64,000 bases of DNA from Leisingera sp. ANG1 (GTDB lineage Bacteria; Pseudomonadota; Alphaproteobacteria; Rhodobacterales; Rhodobacteraceae). The stretch covers positions 426,816 through 490,815 of the forward strand of contig NZ_AFCF02000003.1 of assembly GCF_000203975.2 (NCBI RefSeq). The letters are read 5' to 3'. This document shows, piece by piece, positions 50,570 to 59,427 of this stretch. The notes beneath the pieces are model-generated. The model saw nothing but the letters and a program-made list of their open reading frames with translations. It ran no database searches and was not told the DNA's origin. The first letter of the stretch is position 1. Each line of letters begins with the position of its first letter. A program made the translations under genes and the position numbers.

Positions 50570-52651
50570 TTATCTTCCAAACAGCAGGGAATTCGGGTCG
50601 CGTTCGATCTTGCGCGCAAGCTGCGAAACCGCGCGGGCGGCGGTTCTGATCTCGCGCAGCGCGTCCAGGGTTTCGGAGTTGAAGCTGGAGCGGGCGCCGT
50701 AGGAGGCGATCAGCGCTTCGGACTGGGCCACAAGGCGCTCCAGCCGGGCCGAGAGCGCAGGCAGGCCTTCGGCAGCGGCGGCCACTGTGTCGGCGGCCCC
50801 GCGGGCAGAGGCCATGGTGGCATTGGCGTTCTCCACCAGCCCGCCCTGGCGCAGTTCCTCCAGCGTGGCCTGCATCTCCTCCAGCGCGCCGGTCAGGGCC
50901 GGGGGCAGGGCGCGGGCGTCCTCAGTGCCGATCAGCGCGTCGGCGCTGATCATCAGTTGGCGGGCAGAGCGGATCAGCTCTTCGGTTTCCAGCGAATTGG
51001 CCTTGGCCGCCAGGGCGTTGAAGGCGGTGATCAGCGCGGGCAGATCCTCTGCGGCATCGGCAATGCCGGCCGCGGCTTCGCTGCCCTTTTCCAGCGCCGA
51101 CGCGAGATTGGCAGCGGCGCGGCCCTGCTGCAGCTCTGCCAGCAGGGCGCGCATATCCGCCACTGCTGCCTGCAGCTCACCCGGGAGGGCGCGGGTTCCG
51201 GGATCGGTGACCAGCGCGCGGGTGTCTTCCAGCAGCGCCAGGGCGGCGGCGGGCGCCTGCCGGGTGCTGTCAGCGGCGGCCAGATTTTCAATGCTGGAAA
51301 GGGTGGCGATGGTCTGGGCCATCAGCTCCTCGACCGGCAGCGCGTTGATGCGGTCCAGCATGCCTTCGGCGGTGGCAGTGAAATCCGGCAGGTTCGACGG
51401 CGCACTGGGCAGCTGCGGGAACGGTTCGGCATTGCGGGCAAAATCCGCTGGTGCGGCGTCTTCCAGGGTGACCAGCTCGACGATCAGCTCAGAGCTGAAG
51501 AGGCTGGCGGAGGCAAGCCGGGCGCGCAGGCCGTTTTCGACCGCCTGTTCCAGGAAATCGAGCGCCTCGGCCTCGCCCGCGCCGCGCGGCAGGCCCATCA
51601 GCGCCGGTTCCAGCAGCAGCTTGGCAATCAGCTGCACCTCAGCCTCGCCGCTGTCACGGATGGAGGCGTTGAGGCTGCTGACCTCGCCTACCTTGACGCC
51701 GCGCAGCTGAACGGCGGCGCCGCTGGCAAGACCCGCGACGGACTCGTCAAAGGCGACCGAGACGGCGACGCCGCCGGACAGGGTGCGGGCAAAAGCGGTG
51801 CGGCGGGCCGCGGCCTCGTCTGCGTGGATGTCGAAGACGGTGCCGGGGCCGACCGGATTGCCGCCGTCGAACACGGAGCCGAATTCGATGCCGCCGGCCA
51901 CCAGCGAGGCGATGCTGTCCACGTCCAGCGACAAGCCGCTGGGGCCAATCGAGACTGAGAAGCCGGAGCTGTCCCAGAACCGGGTGGCGGAATTGATGCG
52001 GCGGTCATGCGGCGCCTCGATGAAGGCATCAACGACGATACTGTCGCCGCTGACCGTCAGGCGCGGCTTTTCCAGGCGTCCGACCTCAATGCCGCGGAAC
52101 AGCACCGGTGCGCCTTCGGACACCATCCGCCCGTCGTCGGTGCGCAGGGTGATCCGCCGCCCGCCGCGTCCTGGCTGCGCCAGCGGCGCCCGGTCAGCGC
52201 CCTCGAATACGGTCTGCGGGAGGCCGGGGTCCTGATCCCAGCTGCCTTCGATGTAGACGCCCGACAGCACGGTGTTGAGGCCGGAGATGCCGCGCGCCGA
52301 GACTTCCGGGCGGACCACCCAGAAGGCGGCATCTGCATCCAGATAGGGGGCGACATCCTTGTCGATGCGGGCCTGCACGGAGACCTTGCTGAGATCGCTG
52401 GAAAAGCCAACCTTCTCAACCCGGCCGATCACCACGTCGCGGTAGCGCACCGTGGTTTCATTGGCGGCAATGCCGGAGGCGTTTTCGAAGCTGATGGAAA
52501 TCAGCACGCCGCGGTCGGAATAGGCCTGCCAGGCTACCCCCAGCGACACCAGCAGGGCGGCCAGAGGCACCAGCCAGACCAGCGACAGGTTGCGCCAGGG
52601 TGAGGGGCGCCGGGCGGAGACTTGCATCGGGGCGGGATCAGGCGTGGTCAT
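50570..52651 (-). CDS. pqiB: PqiB-type MCE-domain protein (intermembrane lipid transport)
   Basis: A 693-residue protein with one N-terminal membrane helix ('LSLVWLVPLAALLVSLGVAW') and three MCE/MlaD repeats ('GIAANETTVRYRDVVIGRVEKVGF', 'RMVSEGAPVLFRGIEVGRLEKPRL', 'GLASGAAVQLRGVKVGEVSSLN'), followed by a long helical coiled-coil region (about 450-690). MCE repeats stack as rings and the helices form a tube across the periplasm. It overlaps the upstream pqiA-like gene by 14 bp. Length and layout match PqiB (about 550) but with a longer helical tail. Confidence 0.88.
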   Translation of the reverse strand: MTTPDPAPMQVSARRPSPWRNLSLVWLVPLAALLVSLGVAWQAYSDRGVLISISFENASGIAANETTVRYRDVVIGRVEKVGFSSDLSKVSVQARIDKDVAPYLDADAAFWVVRPEVSARGISGLNTVLSGVYIEGSWDQDPGLPQTVFEGADRAPLAQPGRGGRRITLRTDDGRMVSEGAPVLFRGIEVGRLEKPRLTVSGDSIVVDAFIEAPHDRRINSATRFWDSSGFSVSIGPSGLSLDVDSIASLVAGGIEFGSVFDGGNPVGPGTVFDIHADEAAARRTAFARTLSGGVAVSVAFDESVAGLASGAAVQLRGVKVGEVSSLNASIRDSGEAEVQLIAKLLLEPALMGLPRGAGEAEALDFLEQAVENGLRARLASASLFSSELIVELVTLEDAAPADFARNAEPFPQLPSAPSNLPDFTATAEGMLDRINALPVEELMAQTIATLSSIENLAAADSTRQAPAAALALLEDTRALVTDPGTRALPGELQAAVADMRALLAELQQGRAAANLASALEKGSEAAAGIADAAEDLPALITAFNALAAKANSLETEELIRSARQLMISADALIGTEDARALPPALTGALEEMQATLEELRQGGLVENANATMASARGAADTVAAAAEGLPALSARLERLVAQSEALIASYGARSSFNSETLDALREIRTAARAVSQLARKIERDPNSLLFGR

Positions 52652-53282
52652 TCAAATTCTCGCTTTCCGCAGCCCAGATCAGGCGCGGATCAAAACTCTG
52701 GGCGGCCAGCATGGTGAAGGCAACCGATAATGCAAAACTGACCGCCGCCATGCCGGGGGCGATGGCTGCGGCGAAATCCAGCTGCACCAGGGCGGTCAGG
52801 ATGGCCACCACAAAGACGTCAATCATCGACCACCGCCCGATAAATTCAACAACCTCATAAAGCACCAGGCGGCCGTGGCTGCCAAGGGCGGCGGGCCTGC
52901 GGACCGAGACCGCGAGATAGCCGATGGCCAGGAATTTGGCGACCGGGATCACAATGGAGGCCAGGAACACAATCAGCGCCACCGCATAGGAGCCGTGGCT
53001 GAACAGTTCGGCGATGCCGCCGATCAGGGTGTTCTCGGAGGTGCGGCCAAATGCGGTGGTGCGCAGCATCGGGTAGGTATTGGCGGGCACATAAGCGATC
53101 AGCCCGGCGGCTAGCCAGGCCCAGACCCGCTGCAAGCTGTCTGCAGCGGCGGGTTGCAGCGGGCTGCCGCAGCAGGCGCAGGCCTGTGCGCCGCCCGGGT
53201 TGGCGGTGCCGCAGGCGCGGCAGCCAGCCAGCCCCGCCGCCGCGGCGGTCAGGAAGCGCTGCGGGTTCTGAGGGTCTTCCAT
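52638..53282 (-). CDS. pqiA: PqiA-type membrane protein, second half-gene
   Basis: A protein of about 214 residues with a zinc-ribbon-like start ('GCRACGTANPGGAQACACCGSPL') and four helices ('LAAGLIAYVPANTYPMLRT', 'VALIVFLASIVIPVAKFLAIGYLA'). It matches one of the two PqiA repeats. PqiA is the inner-membrane partner of PqiB. The ATG at 53282 is preferred over a TTG at 53297. It overlaps the first half-gene by 34 bp, so PqiA is here made as two short polypeptides rather than one of about 420 residues. Confidence 0.8.
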   Translation of the reverse strand: MEDPQNPQRFLTAAAAGLAGCRACGTANPGGAQACACCGSPLQPAAADSLQRVWAWLAAGLIAYVPANTYPMLRTTAFGRTSENTLIGGIAELFSHGSYAVALIVFLASIVIPVAKFLAIGYLAVSVRRPAALGSHGRLVLYEVVEFIGRWSMIDVFVVAILTALVQLDFAAAIAPGMAAVSFALSVAFTMLAAQSFDPRLIWAAESENLNDHA

Positions 53283-53866
53283 ACGGTCAGCCTGCAAATT
53301 GCGTTGTCGGTCAGGATGGTCACCACCAGAAGGGCGGCAAAAGCCCAGAAGGCCGGACCCAGCCCGACCCGTGCCAGGCCGGAGACTTTGACCAGTGCGA
53401 CGGCCACACCGATGATGAAAATCTCTGCCATCGCCCAGGGTTTCAGCCGTTCGGCCCAGCGGTAGGCGGCGAAGGCGTGCGGGGCGGGGCGCCAGCCCAG
53501 GGCCATCGGCGCCAGGGTATAGACAAGCGCGCCGTAGCGTGCGGCGGGCAGCAGCACGATCAGCAAGCCGGTTGCCAGCGACAGGGGCGCCATCGGGCCT
53601 TGTGAAAAGGCCAGCACTGCGTCCAGAACCGACGCCTGATGCGACAGACCCTGGGCGCTCAGCTCCAGAAACGGAAAGACCGCCGCGGCGGCCAGCAGGA
53701 TCAGCGCGGTCAGCGACAGCATCGCAATCCGGGTCATGGCGCCGGACTTCGGCGCCGCCAGCACCGTGCCGCAGCGGGCGCAGCGGGCCACGGAATGGGC
53801 AGGCACGTCCTGGTCGCGGTGCAGCACGTCGCAGGTGGGGCAGGCAATCAGCTGTTTAGAGTCCAT
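53249..53866 (-). CDS. pqiA: PqiA-type membrane protein, first half-gene
   Basis: A 205-residue protein beginning with a Cys4 zinc-ribbon ('LIACPTCDVLHRD' and 'VARCARCGTVL') and then four helices, including the PqiA-family 'LTALILLAAAAVFPFLELSAQGL' segment. It starts the pqi operon (pqiA1-pqiA2-pqiB-pqiC). The two halves are related in layout but not identical, as are the two repeats of single-chain PqiA. The 325-bp gap upstream separates it from the divergent MHYT-GGDEF-EAL gene. Confidence 0.82.
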   Translation of the reverse strand: MDSKQLIACPTCDVLHRDQDVPAHSVARCARCGTVLAAPKSGAMTRIAMLSLTALILLAAAAVFPFLELSAQGLSHQASVLDAVLAFSQGPMAPLSLATGLLIVLLPAARYGALVYTLAPMALGWRPAPHAFAAYRWAERLKPWAMAEIFIIGVAVALVKVSGLARVGLGPAFWAFAALLVVTILTDNAICRLTVWKTLRTRSAS

Positions 53867-54191
53867 TCTACCTGTCTCCGGTCGCGGACGCAGGCCGCTG
53901 CGCCTCCCTGGCAGCGGCTGGTGTCCTGTCGCCCACTTGAGGCCTGGAACGCAAGAATTTCAATCGGTTTTTGCCGGCAGGCAGGGCAGGTGCGCCAGTT
54001 GTGCGCAGCTGCGCGGAGGCCGTATCTGCAGCTGAGTGCGCGGACCGGCGGCGGGCGCAGGCAGGCAATAGCCTGGTATTTGCAATAAATGCAGGAGGCT
54101 GGCGGCACTGCCGGCGCCGCCGATTTCGCCATTCCTTAAGGTTTCGGCGGAATTCTGGCTGTTGCAGTGTAAGCCGGCCCTGGAGAAACCG
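53867..54191. other. Divergent intergenic region between pqi operon and MHYT-GGDEF-EAL gene
   Basis: Gene-free 325 bp. I see no supported small gene, RNA gene or strong hairpin; only a GGAG ribosome site for the plus-strand gene at 54182. It must contain promoters for both directions. Confidence 0.3.
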
Positions 54192-56249
54192 ATGTACCGT
54201 ATTCTGGATTGCCTAACGCAGCAGCACAACTATGTGCTTGTGGCCGTCGCGGCCCTGGTCTGTGTCACCGGGGTCTGCCTGAGCGTGCGCCTGACCAACC
54301 GGCTGAATGGCGCGCGGGAGCGGCGGCGGCTGGTGCAGCTGGGCCTGTCGAGCATGATCGCCGGGGCAACGATCTGGTCGACGCATTTCATTGCGATGCT
54401 GGCATATGAGCCTGGGTTTGAGCACGGCTATGAGCCGCTGGTGACCGGCCTGTCGCTGCTGGCAGGGGTGCTGGGGGTGCTGGCGGCCAACACGGTGCTG
54501 GCCTTTAACACCGGGCGCCATGCGGCGCTGCTGGCCGGGGCGGTGTTCGGGCTGGCGGTTTCCGTGATGCATTACACGGGCATGCAGGCCTATTTGATTC
54601 CGGGCGAGCTGCAGTGGGAACCGGGTTACCGGGCACTGTCGCTTGCAATAGGCATGGGATTGGGCGCCTGGGGGTATCTCTTCGCCGCCCGGCCGGGGCT
54701 GGGCAGGCGGAACTGGGTGCTGGCAACGGTGCTGCTGGTGGGGGCCATCTGCGGCATGCATTTCACCGGCATGAGCGCCATCAATGTCCGGCTCAGCCCG
54801 CTGGTGGATGTGCCTGAGGAAGTCATTTCGGACGCGGTAATGGGGATGCTGATTTTCGGGGTGATGGGGCTGATCCTGCTGGTTGGCTTCGCCTCTGCCA
54901 GCATCGAGACCAATGTTGAGAGCGAAGCGCGGCGGAAACTGGCGCATGCGGCCCTGCACGATCCGCTGACCGGAATGCCCAACCGGATGTGGCTGACTCA
55001 GTTCCTCGCCGATCTGGCGGAGCGCCTGCAGAAGGACGAGACCGAACGCGCGGCGGTGCTGACCATCGACCTGAACCTGTTCAAGGAGGTGAACGACCTG
55101 CATGGCCACGCGGTTGGCGACCAGGTGCTGCAAGCTGTGGCCCTGCGGCTGACCCGGCAGCAGGGGCCGGATGAGTATATCGCGCGGGTTGGGGGCGATG
55201 AATTTGTTGCGGTCAAACAGGGGTTCCGGCGGATCGAGCAGGTGCTGGCCTTTGCCGAACGGTTGCACGCCTCGGTCATCGAGCCGATCGACCTGGCGGA
55301 TGTTTCGGTCCGGGTGGGCGCGGCCATCGGGGTGGCCACCAGCCTGAAGGAGGGCCGCGATCCGCTGGAGCTGCTGCACAAATCCGATCTGGCGATGTAC
55401 CGGGCCAAATCAGATCCGTCTGGTGCGATCTGCCAGTTCAGCGAGGACATGGACCGCCAGAGCCGGGAGAAGCTGCAGCTGGTCCACGATCTGCGGCTGG
55501 CTTGCGCTGGCGGGCAGTTCGAGCTGGCCTACCAGCTGCAGAATGACATCACGAGCCTGGAGCCGGTTGGCTTTGAAGTGCTGCTGCGCTGGAACCATCC
55601 CGCCCGCGGCCGTGTCGGTCCGAGCGAGTTCATCCCGGTGGCTGAGGAAACCGGCCTGATCCGCGAGATCGGCCATTGGGTCCTGCGGGAAGCCTGCAAG
55701 GAGGCGGCAACATGGGAACGGCCGTTTCAGGTGGCGGTCAATGTGGCGCCGCAGCAGCTGGTGCAGCCGTCCTTTGTCGAGGACGTGATGGACATCCTGC
55801 TGGAAACCGGTCTGTCGCCGGAGCGGCTGGAGCTGGAAATCACCGAATCCAGCATCATCGACGATCAGGCGCATACTCTGAAGGTCATGCATCAGCTGAA
55901 AGACTACGGCGTCCGCATTGCGATGGATGATTTCGGCACCGGCTATTCCTCGCTGGCCACCCTGCAAACCTTTCCGTTCGACAAGATCAAGATCGACCAG
56001 AGTTTTGTGAAGGGCGTGCACCGGAATGCGCAGAGCGCGGCAATTGTCCGCTCCACGCTGCTGCTGGGATCCGCCCTGAACATCCCGGTTCTGGCCGAAG
56101 GGGTGGAAGACCAGGATGAGCTGCATTTCCTGCAGGCGGAGAAATGCGCCTCTGTCCAGGGGTTCTATTTCGGGACTCCGATGAGCCAGGAGGAAATGCG
56201 GCGGATTGCCTGCGGCGAAGGCGGTGACGTCAGGAAGCACTCTGCTTGA
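54192..56249 (+). CDS. MHYT-GGDEF-EAL cyclic-di-GMP signalling protein
   Basis: A 685-residue membrane protein. The N-terminal sensor has about seven helices with three MHYT-type motifs ('THFIAML' near 64, 'MHYTGM' at 126-131, 'MHFTGM' at 189-194), proposed to bind copper and sense a gas. A diguanylate cyclase domain follows with an intact GGDEF at 334-338. The EAL phosphodiesterase domain has 'EVL' (462-464) in place of EAL, but keeps 'NVAPQQL', 'ELEITES', 'MDDFGTGYSSL' and 'AEGVE', so activity is plausible. It controls the second messenger that sets motile or sessile life. Start chosen by GGAG at 54182. Confidence 0.92.
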   Translation: MYRILDCLTQQHNYVLVAVAALVCVTGVCLSVRLTNRLNGARERRRLVQLGLSSMIAGATIWSTHFIAMLAYEPGFEHGYEPLVTGLSLLAGVLGVLAANTVLAFNTGRHAALLAGAVFGLAVSVMHYTGMQAYLIPGELQWEPGYRALSLAIGMGLGAWGYLFAARPGLGRRNWVLATVLLVGAICGMHFTGMSAINVRLSPLVDVPEEVISDAVMGMLIFGVMGLILLVGFASASIETNVESEARRKLAHAALHDPLTGMPNRMWLTQFLADLAERLQKDETERAAVLTIDLNLFKEVNDLHGHAVGDQVLQAVALRLTRQQGPDEYIARVGGDEFVAVKQGFRRIEQVLAFAERLHASVIEPIDLADVSVRVGAAIGVATSLKEGRDPLELLHKSDLAMYRAKSDPSGAICQFSEDMDRQSREKLQLVHDLRLACAGGQFELAYQLQNDITSLEPVGFEVLLRWNHPARGRVGPSEFIPVAEETGLIREIGHWVLREACKEAATWERPFQVAVNVAPQQLVQPSFVEDVMDILLETGLSPERLELEITESSIIDDQAHTLKVMHQLKDYGVRIAMDDFGTGYSSLATLQTFPFDKIKIDQSFVKGVHRNAQSAAIVRSTLLLGSALNIPVLAEGVEDQDELHFLQAEKCASVQGFYFGTPMSQEEMRRIACGEGGDVRKHSA

Positions 56250-56357
56250 CGCAGGGCCAGGGTCCGGGCGGCGGTCCGGAGTGAAACTGCCGCAGGGGAT
56301 GCCGCGCCTGCGGCAAGCTGCTAACCTCCCGGCCGGGCGGTTGCGGGGAGCACGGGT

Positions 56358-57047
56358 TTGGCGGATATTGATTTTCTTCTGGACGGCGGCGGCGATGGCT
56401 GTCCGACGGTCCTGCTGGCACATGGCGCGGGGGCGCCCATGGATACTCCGTTCATGGCGGCAATCGCTTCGGGCCTTGCAAGCCGGGGGCTGCGGGTGGC
56501 GCGGTTTGAATTTGCCTATATGGCGGCGCGGCGCAGCGGCGGGGTGAAACGGCCGCCGCCAAAGGTGGACCTGCTGCAGGCGGAGTTTCTCAGCGCGGTC
56601 AGCCGTTTCGCCTGCGAGGGCCCGCTGATCATCGGCGGCAAATCCATGGGGGGCCGGGTGGCGAGCCTGGTTGCTGATGGGCTCTTTTCTGAAGGGCGCA
56701 TCTGCGGCCTTCTTTGCCTTGGCTACCCGTTTCATCCATCGGGCAAGCCTGAGCGGTTGCGGACAGCGCATCTGGAGACGCTGAAAACGCCTGCGCTGGT
56801 CTGTCAGGGCAGCCGCGATCCCTTCGGCACCCGGGAAGACGTGGCGGGCTACGCGCTGCCGCCTGCAATCAGCCTGTGCTGGCTGGAGGATGGCGACCAT
56901 GATCTGAAGCCGCGCAAGACGGTGACAGGGTTCGGGCAGGAGCACAATCTGGAGGCGGCCTGCGCGGCGGCTGCCGGCTGGGCCAAGGAGCTGGCGCAGG
57001 AAAGTGCGGGCAAGTCCAGGAGCAGAGGCCGTGCACCCGGCGGTTAG
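56358..57047 (+). CDS. Alpha/beta-hydrolase family protein (TEX30/KANSL3-like)
   Basis: A 229-residue hydrolase. The oxyanion turn 'LLAHGAGAPMDTPFM', the nucleophile serine in 'IIGGKSMGGRVASLVA' (G-K-S-M-G-G), an acid in 'QGSRDPFGT' and the catalytic His in 'EDGDHDLKP' are all in order. This set fits the bacterial branch of the TEX30/KANSL3 family, whose substrate is not known. The start is a TTG at 56358 behind a GGGGAG site; no ATG gives the complete first beta strand. It converges on the response regulator with 4-bp overlap. Confidence 0.82.
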   Translation: MADIDFLLDGGGDGCPTVLLAHGAGAPMDTPFMAAIASGLASRGLRVARFEFAYMAARRSGGVKRPPPKVDLLQAEFLSAVSRFACEGPLIIGGKSMGGRVASLVADGLFSEGRICGLLCLGYPFHPSGKPERLRTAHLETLKTPALVCQGSRDPFGTREDVAGYALPPAISLCWLEDGDHDLKPRKTVTGFGQEHNLEAACAAAAGWAKELAQESAGKSRSRGRAPGG

Positions 57048-57505
57048 TGTTCCGGTGCAGGCGGTTCGATGATCCGCCAGTAACGGTCCATCATGTTGAC
57101 AAGCTGCAGGAAATCGCGCCCGGCGGTTTCCTTGGCGATATAGCCCGCGGCGTTCAGGTTGTAGGCTGCTGCAATGTCCTGCTGATCGCTGGACGTGGTC
57201 AGAAAGAACACCACCGAACTGTGCAATTCCGGGTCATTGCGCAGCTCCCTGACAAGCTCGATACCGTTCATCCGCGGCATGTTGATGTCGGCCAGCAGCA
57301 CATAGGGCGGTGTGAGTGGGGCCTTTCCGCCGGTGCCGCGGAGGATGTCCAGCGCGGCGATGCCGTCAACGGCCCGGGTGATCTCATTTGCGATGTTGGC
57401 CTTGCGGAAGGCGCGCAGCACCGCCTTGGCATCGCCGTCATCGTCATCCACCAGCAGGATCTTCAGCTCTTTCTGAAGGGCGCGCGCGCCGGTAAAGCCC
57501 TGCAT
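57044..57505 (-). CDS. Single-domain response regulator (Rcp1-like)
   Basis: A 153-residue receiver with no output domain. 'KILLVDDDDGDAKAVLRAFRKANI' (acidic pocket), phospho-acceptor Asp in 'VLLADINMPRMNGIEL', Thr in 'VFFLTTSSDQ' and Lys in 'GYIAKE' are conserved. The pattern is that of Rcp1-type regulators that partner phytochrome-like kinases. The ATG at 57505 follows a GGAGGG site that lies in the end of the kinase gene, 1 bp after its stop. It therefore receives phosphate most likely from that kinase. Confidence 0.87.
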   Translation of the reverse strand: MQGFTGARALQKELKILLVDDDDGDAKAVLRAFRKANIANEITRAVDGIAALDILRGTGGKAPLTPPYVLLADINMPRMNGIELVRELRNDPELHSSVVFFLTTSSDQQDIAAAYNLNAAGYIAKETAGRDFLQLVNMMDRYWRIIEPPAPEH

Positions 57506-57506
57506 G

Positions 57507-58706
57507 TCAGTTGCCCTCCGTTGCGGCGGGCCGCTGCTTGGGCCAGGTGAAGCGGAATGTGCACCCCTCCCCCAAAGCGGACTGCACTGAGATCGTGCCG
57601 CCCGCCTGCTGCACATGTTTCTGAACAATGGAGAGGCCCATGCCGCTGCCCTCCACCTTGTCCCGCGACTGCAGGGTCTGGAACATCTTGAAGATCTGCT
57701 CATGGTATTTTTCTTCAATACCGGGACCGTCGTCAGCCACTGAGAAGACCCAGTGGCTGCCTCCATCCTGCAGCGTCACATCCACCGCGCCGGTGCCGGT
57801 TTCACTGTGCTTGATCGCGTTGGAGATGAGGTTGGCAAAGATCTGTTTCAGCGGCATGTTCACCAGCTGGATGCCCTCGAATGCGGGGTCTATGCGGATC
57901 GTGAAACCCTCCGGCTGGTCAACCAGCAGCAGCACCTCCTGCATCAGCTCAGACCCCGGCATCAGCTGCTGGTACCGGTGGTCGGTCTTGCGCCCGATCC
58001 GGGAGTATTCGAGCAGGTCGTCGAGCAGCCGGTCCATCCGTGACACCCGGGAGCGGAGCAGCTGCAGGTTTTCGCGGCTGTCCTCGTCCAGGGTTTCCGC
58101 CAGATCCTCCTCCAGCCAAGTGGAGGCATTGTCGATCACCCGCAATGGTGCCCGCAGATCGTGCGAGGCCACATAGGCAAATTCATCCAGGTCCCGGTTT
58201 GACCGGGAAAGGTCCTCAATAAATTTTTCCCGCTCCGCCTCTTTGCGCTTCTGTTCGGTGATGTCGCGGACAATGCCGCTGAACAGGATGTGATTACCCA
58301 CCCGGACCTCGCTTACGGATACCGTGAGCGGGAAGATGCTGCCGTCCTTGCGCTGGCCCTGCACCTCGCGGGCGGCGCCGATGAATTTTGGCTGCGCGGT
58401 TTTGAAATAGGTGCTGATGTAGCCGTCGTGTCCCGCCCGGTGGGGGGATGGCATCAGCATGCTGATGTTCTTGCCTGCCACCTCCGCAGCACTGTAGCCG
58501 AAGATCTTCTGGCTGGCGCGGTTGAAGTCCTGAATTCTGCCCTTGGTGTCGATGGTGATCATCCCTTCGATACTGTTGTCGTGTATCGCCGTGAGCTCAG
58601 TCTGTTTGCGTTCCAGGGAAATCAGAGCGGTTTTCTGGCGGCAGACGACATAGGCAAAGGCCCAAAGCGCCAGAACTGTCAGCCCTCTGTGGTCAGAACG
58701 ACCCAT
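57507..58706 (-). CDS. FixL-like PAS sensor histidine kinase, catalytic part (separated from its membrane part by a frameshift)
   Basis: This 399-residue frame holds a PAS domain (about 38-152), a phospho-acceptor His182 in 'YVASHDLRAPLRV' and an ATPase domain ('IFANLISNAIKHSETG', 'VADDGPGIEEKYHEQIFKMF', 'GSGMGLSIV'). The PAS domain keeps the FixL pattern, with His93 in 'HDGYISTYF' and Arg113 exactly 20 residues on, the positions of the heme ligand and the distal arginine in FixL. The first residues ('MGRSDHRG') are out of frame with the natural protein: one missing A near 58695 would restore 'LTNRGLTVLALWAF' in continuation of the membrane frame upstream (58679-58981). Confidence 0.8.
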   Translation of the reverse strand: MGRSDHRGLTVLALWAFAYVVCRQKTALISLERKQTELTAIHDNSIEGMITIDTKGRIQDFNRASQKIFGYSAAEVAGKNISMLMPSPHRAGHDGYISTYFKTAQPKFIGAAREVQGQRKDGSIFPLTVSVSEVRVGNHILFSGIVRDITEQKRKEAEREKFIEDLSRSNRDLDEFAYVASHDLRAPLRVIDNASTWLEEDLAETLDEDSRENLQLLRSRVSRMDRLLDDLLEYSRIGRKTDHRYQQLMPGSELMQEVLLLVDQPEGFTIRIDPAFEGIQLVNMPLKQIFANLISNAIKHSETGTGAVDVTLQDGGSHWVFSVADDGPGIEEKYHEQIFKMFQTLQSRDKVEGSGMGLSIVQKHVQQAGGTISVQSALGEGCTFRFTWPKQRPAATEGN

Positions 58707-58981
58707 TCGTTGATGCCTGCACGGTGAAACAGCACATAGCCAAGCAATGTCAGTGCGGTTGCCGCTGCTGCATAGACATAGGCGGTTTCGGGTTTTTCTG
58801 CCCAGATGGTGCAGAGGACAACCCCGGCATAGATCAGCCCGGCCGCTACCCCCAGCGGTGTCAGGTAGTCGAACAGAAACCCGGCGGCTACCATAAAGGC
58901 TGCAGCAAAATGGGCGCGCTGTTCAGTCGAAAGGGGCCAGAGCGGCTGCTGATGGGCGCGGGTTTGGGGGGCAAATGTCAT
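58679..58981 (-). CDS. N-terminal membrane domain of the same histidine kinase (frameshifted fragment)
   Basis: A 100-residue frame with three hydrophobic helices ('AAFMVAAGFLFDYL', 'GVAAGLIYAGVVLCTIWA', 'YAAAATALTLLGYVLFH') that runs to a stop at 58679 right where the catalytic frame opens. 'INEWVVLT' would normally continue as 'NRGLTVLALWAF', the fourth helix, which is found intact in the -1 related frame. Such four-helix sensors precede PAS kinases often. It is either a disrupted gene, a sequencing error, or a case of recoding; the 28-bp overlap excludes a normal gene pair. Confidence 0.65.
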   Translation of the reverse strand: MTFAPQTRAHQQPLWPLSTEQRAHFAAAFMVAAGFLFDYLTPLGVAAGLIYAGVVLCTIWAEKPETAYVYAAAATALTLLGYVLFHRAGINEWVVLTTEG

Positions 58982-59427
58982 ATCTGTTGCGGTCCCTTTT
59001 TCGATGCAGATGCCAGAAACCCGGCAAAAGCGATGGTTTGCCGCGGGCTGATTGCCTGATCACGTTACAGTTTCAGTCCGCCATATCAAGAAAAATGCAA
59101 TCTAAGGTTGTTCTTGAGGATGAGCGCATGCCAACAGTGAGGCGGCTGTTCTGCGGTCTTCTGTTCTGATTGGGGCCATGAGAGCTGACCCTGGTTATCA
59201 AATTGCAAATACGCACAACTCAGGGTGGTTGCGGCGTGCTTTTTGATGCTGTCCTCACGGAGGCTGCGGCCAAGGCGTTGCGCGGTGCTGCAAAGGGGAG
59301 CGGTCAGGGCCGTTCCGGGCCTGCAAGGGGCGGCAGAGGCAAACCTGCCGGGGTTAAGAATTTTCTCTCGGTTTGACGCTAGCTTTGCGCGACTCCCTTT
59401 AGAATCAGGAACGTGCAGAGAGGTAGA
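58982..59427. other. Intergenic region between kinase and chemoreceptor genes
   Basis: A 446-bp gene-free stretch. It should contain the promoters of the divergent kinase operon and the chemoreceptor. The only sure element is the GAGAGG ribosome site at 59417-59422. A 175-residue open frame on the minus strand (59086-59613) covers it but overlaps the chemoreceptor, has no recognised domain and is not accepted. Confidence 0.3.
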
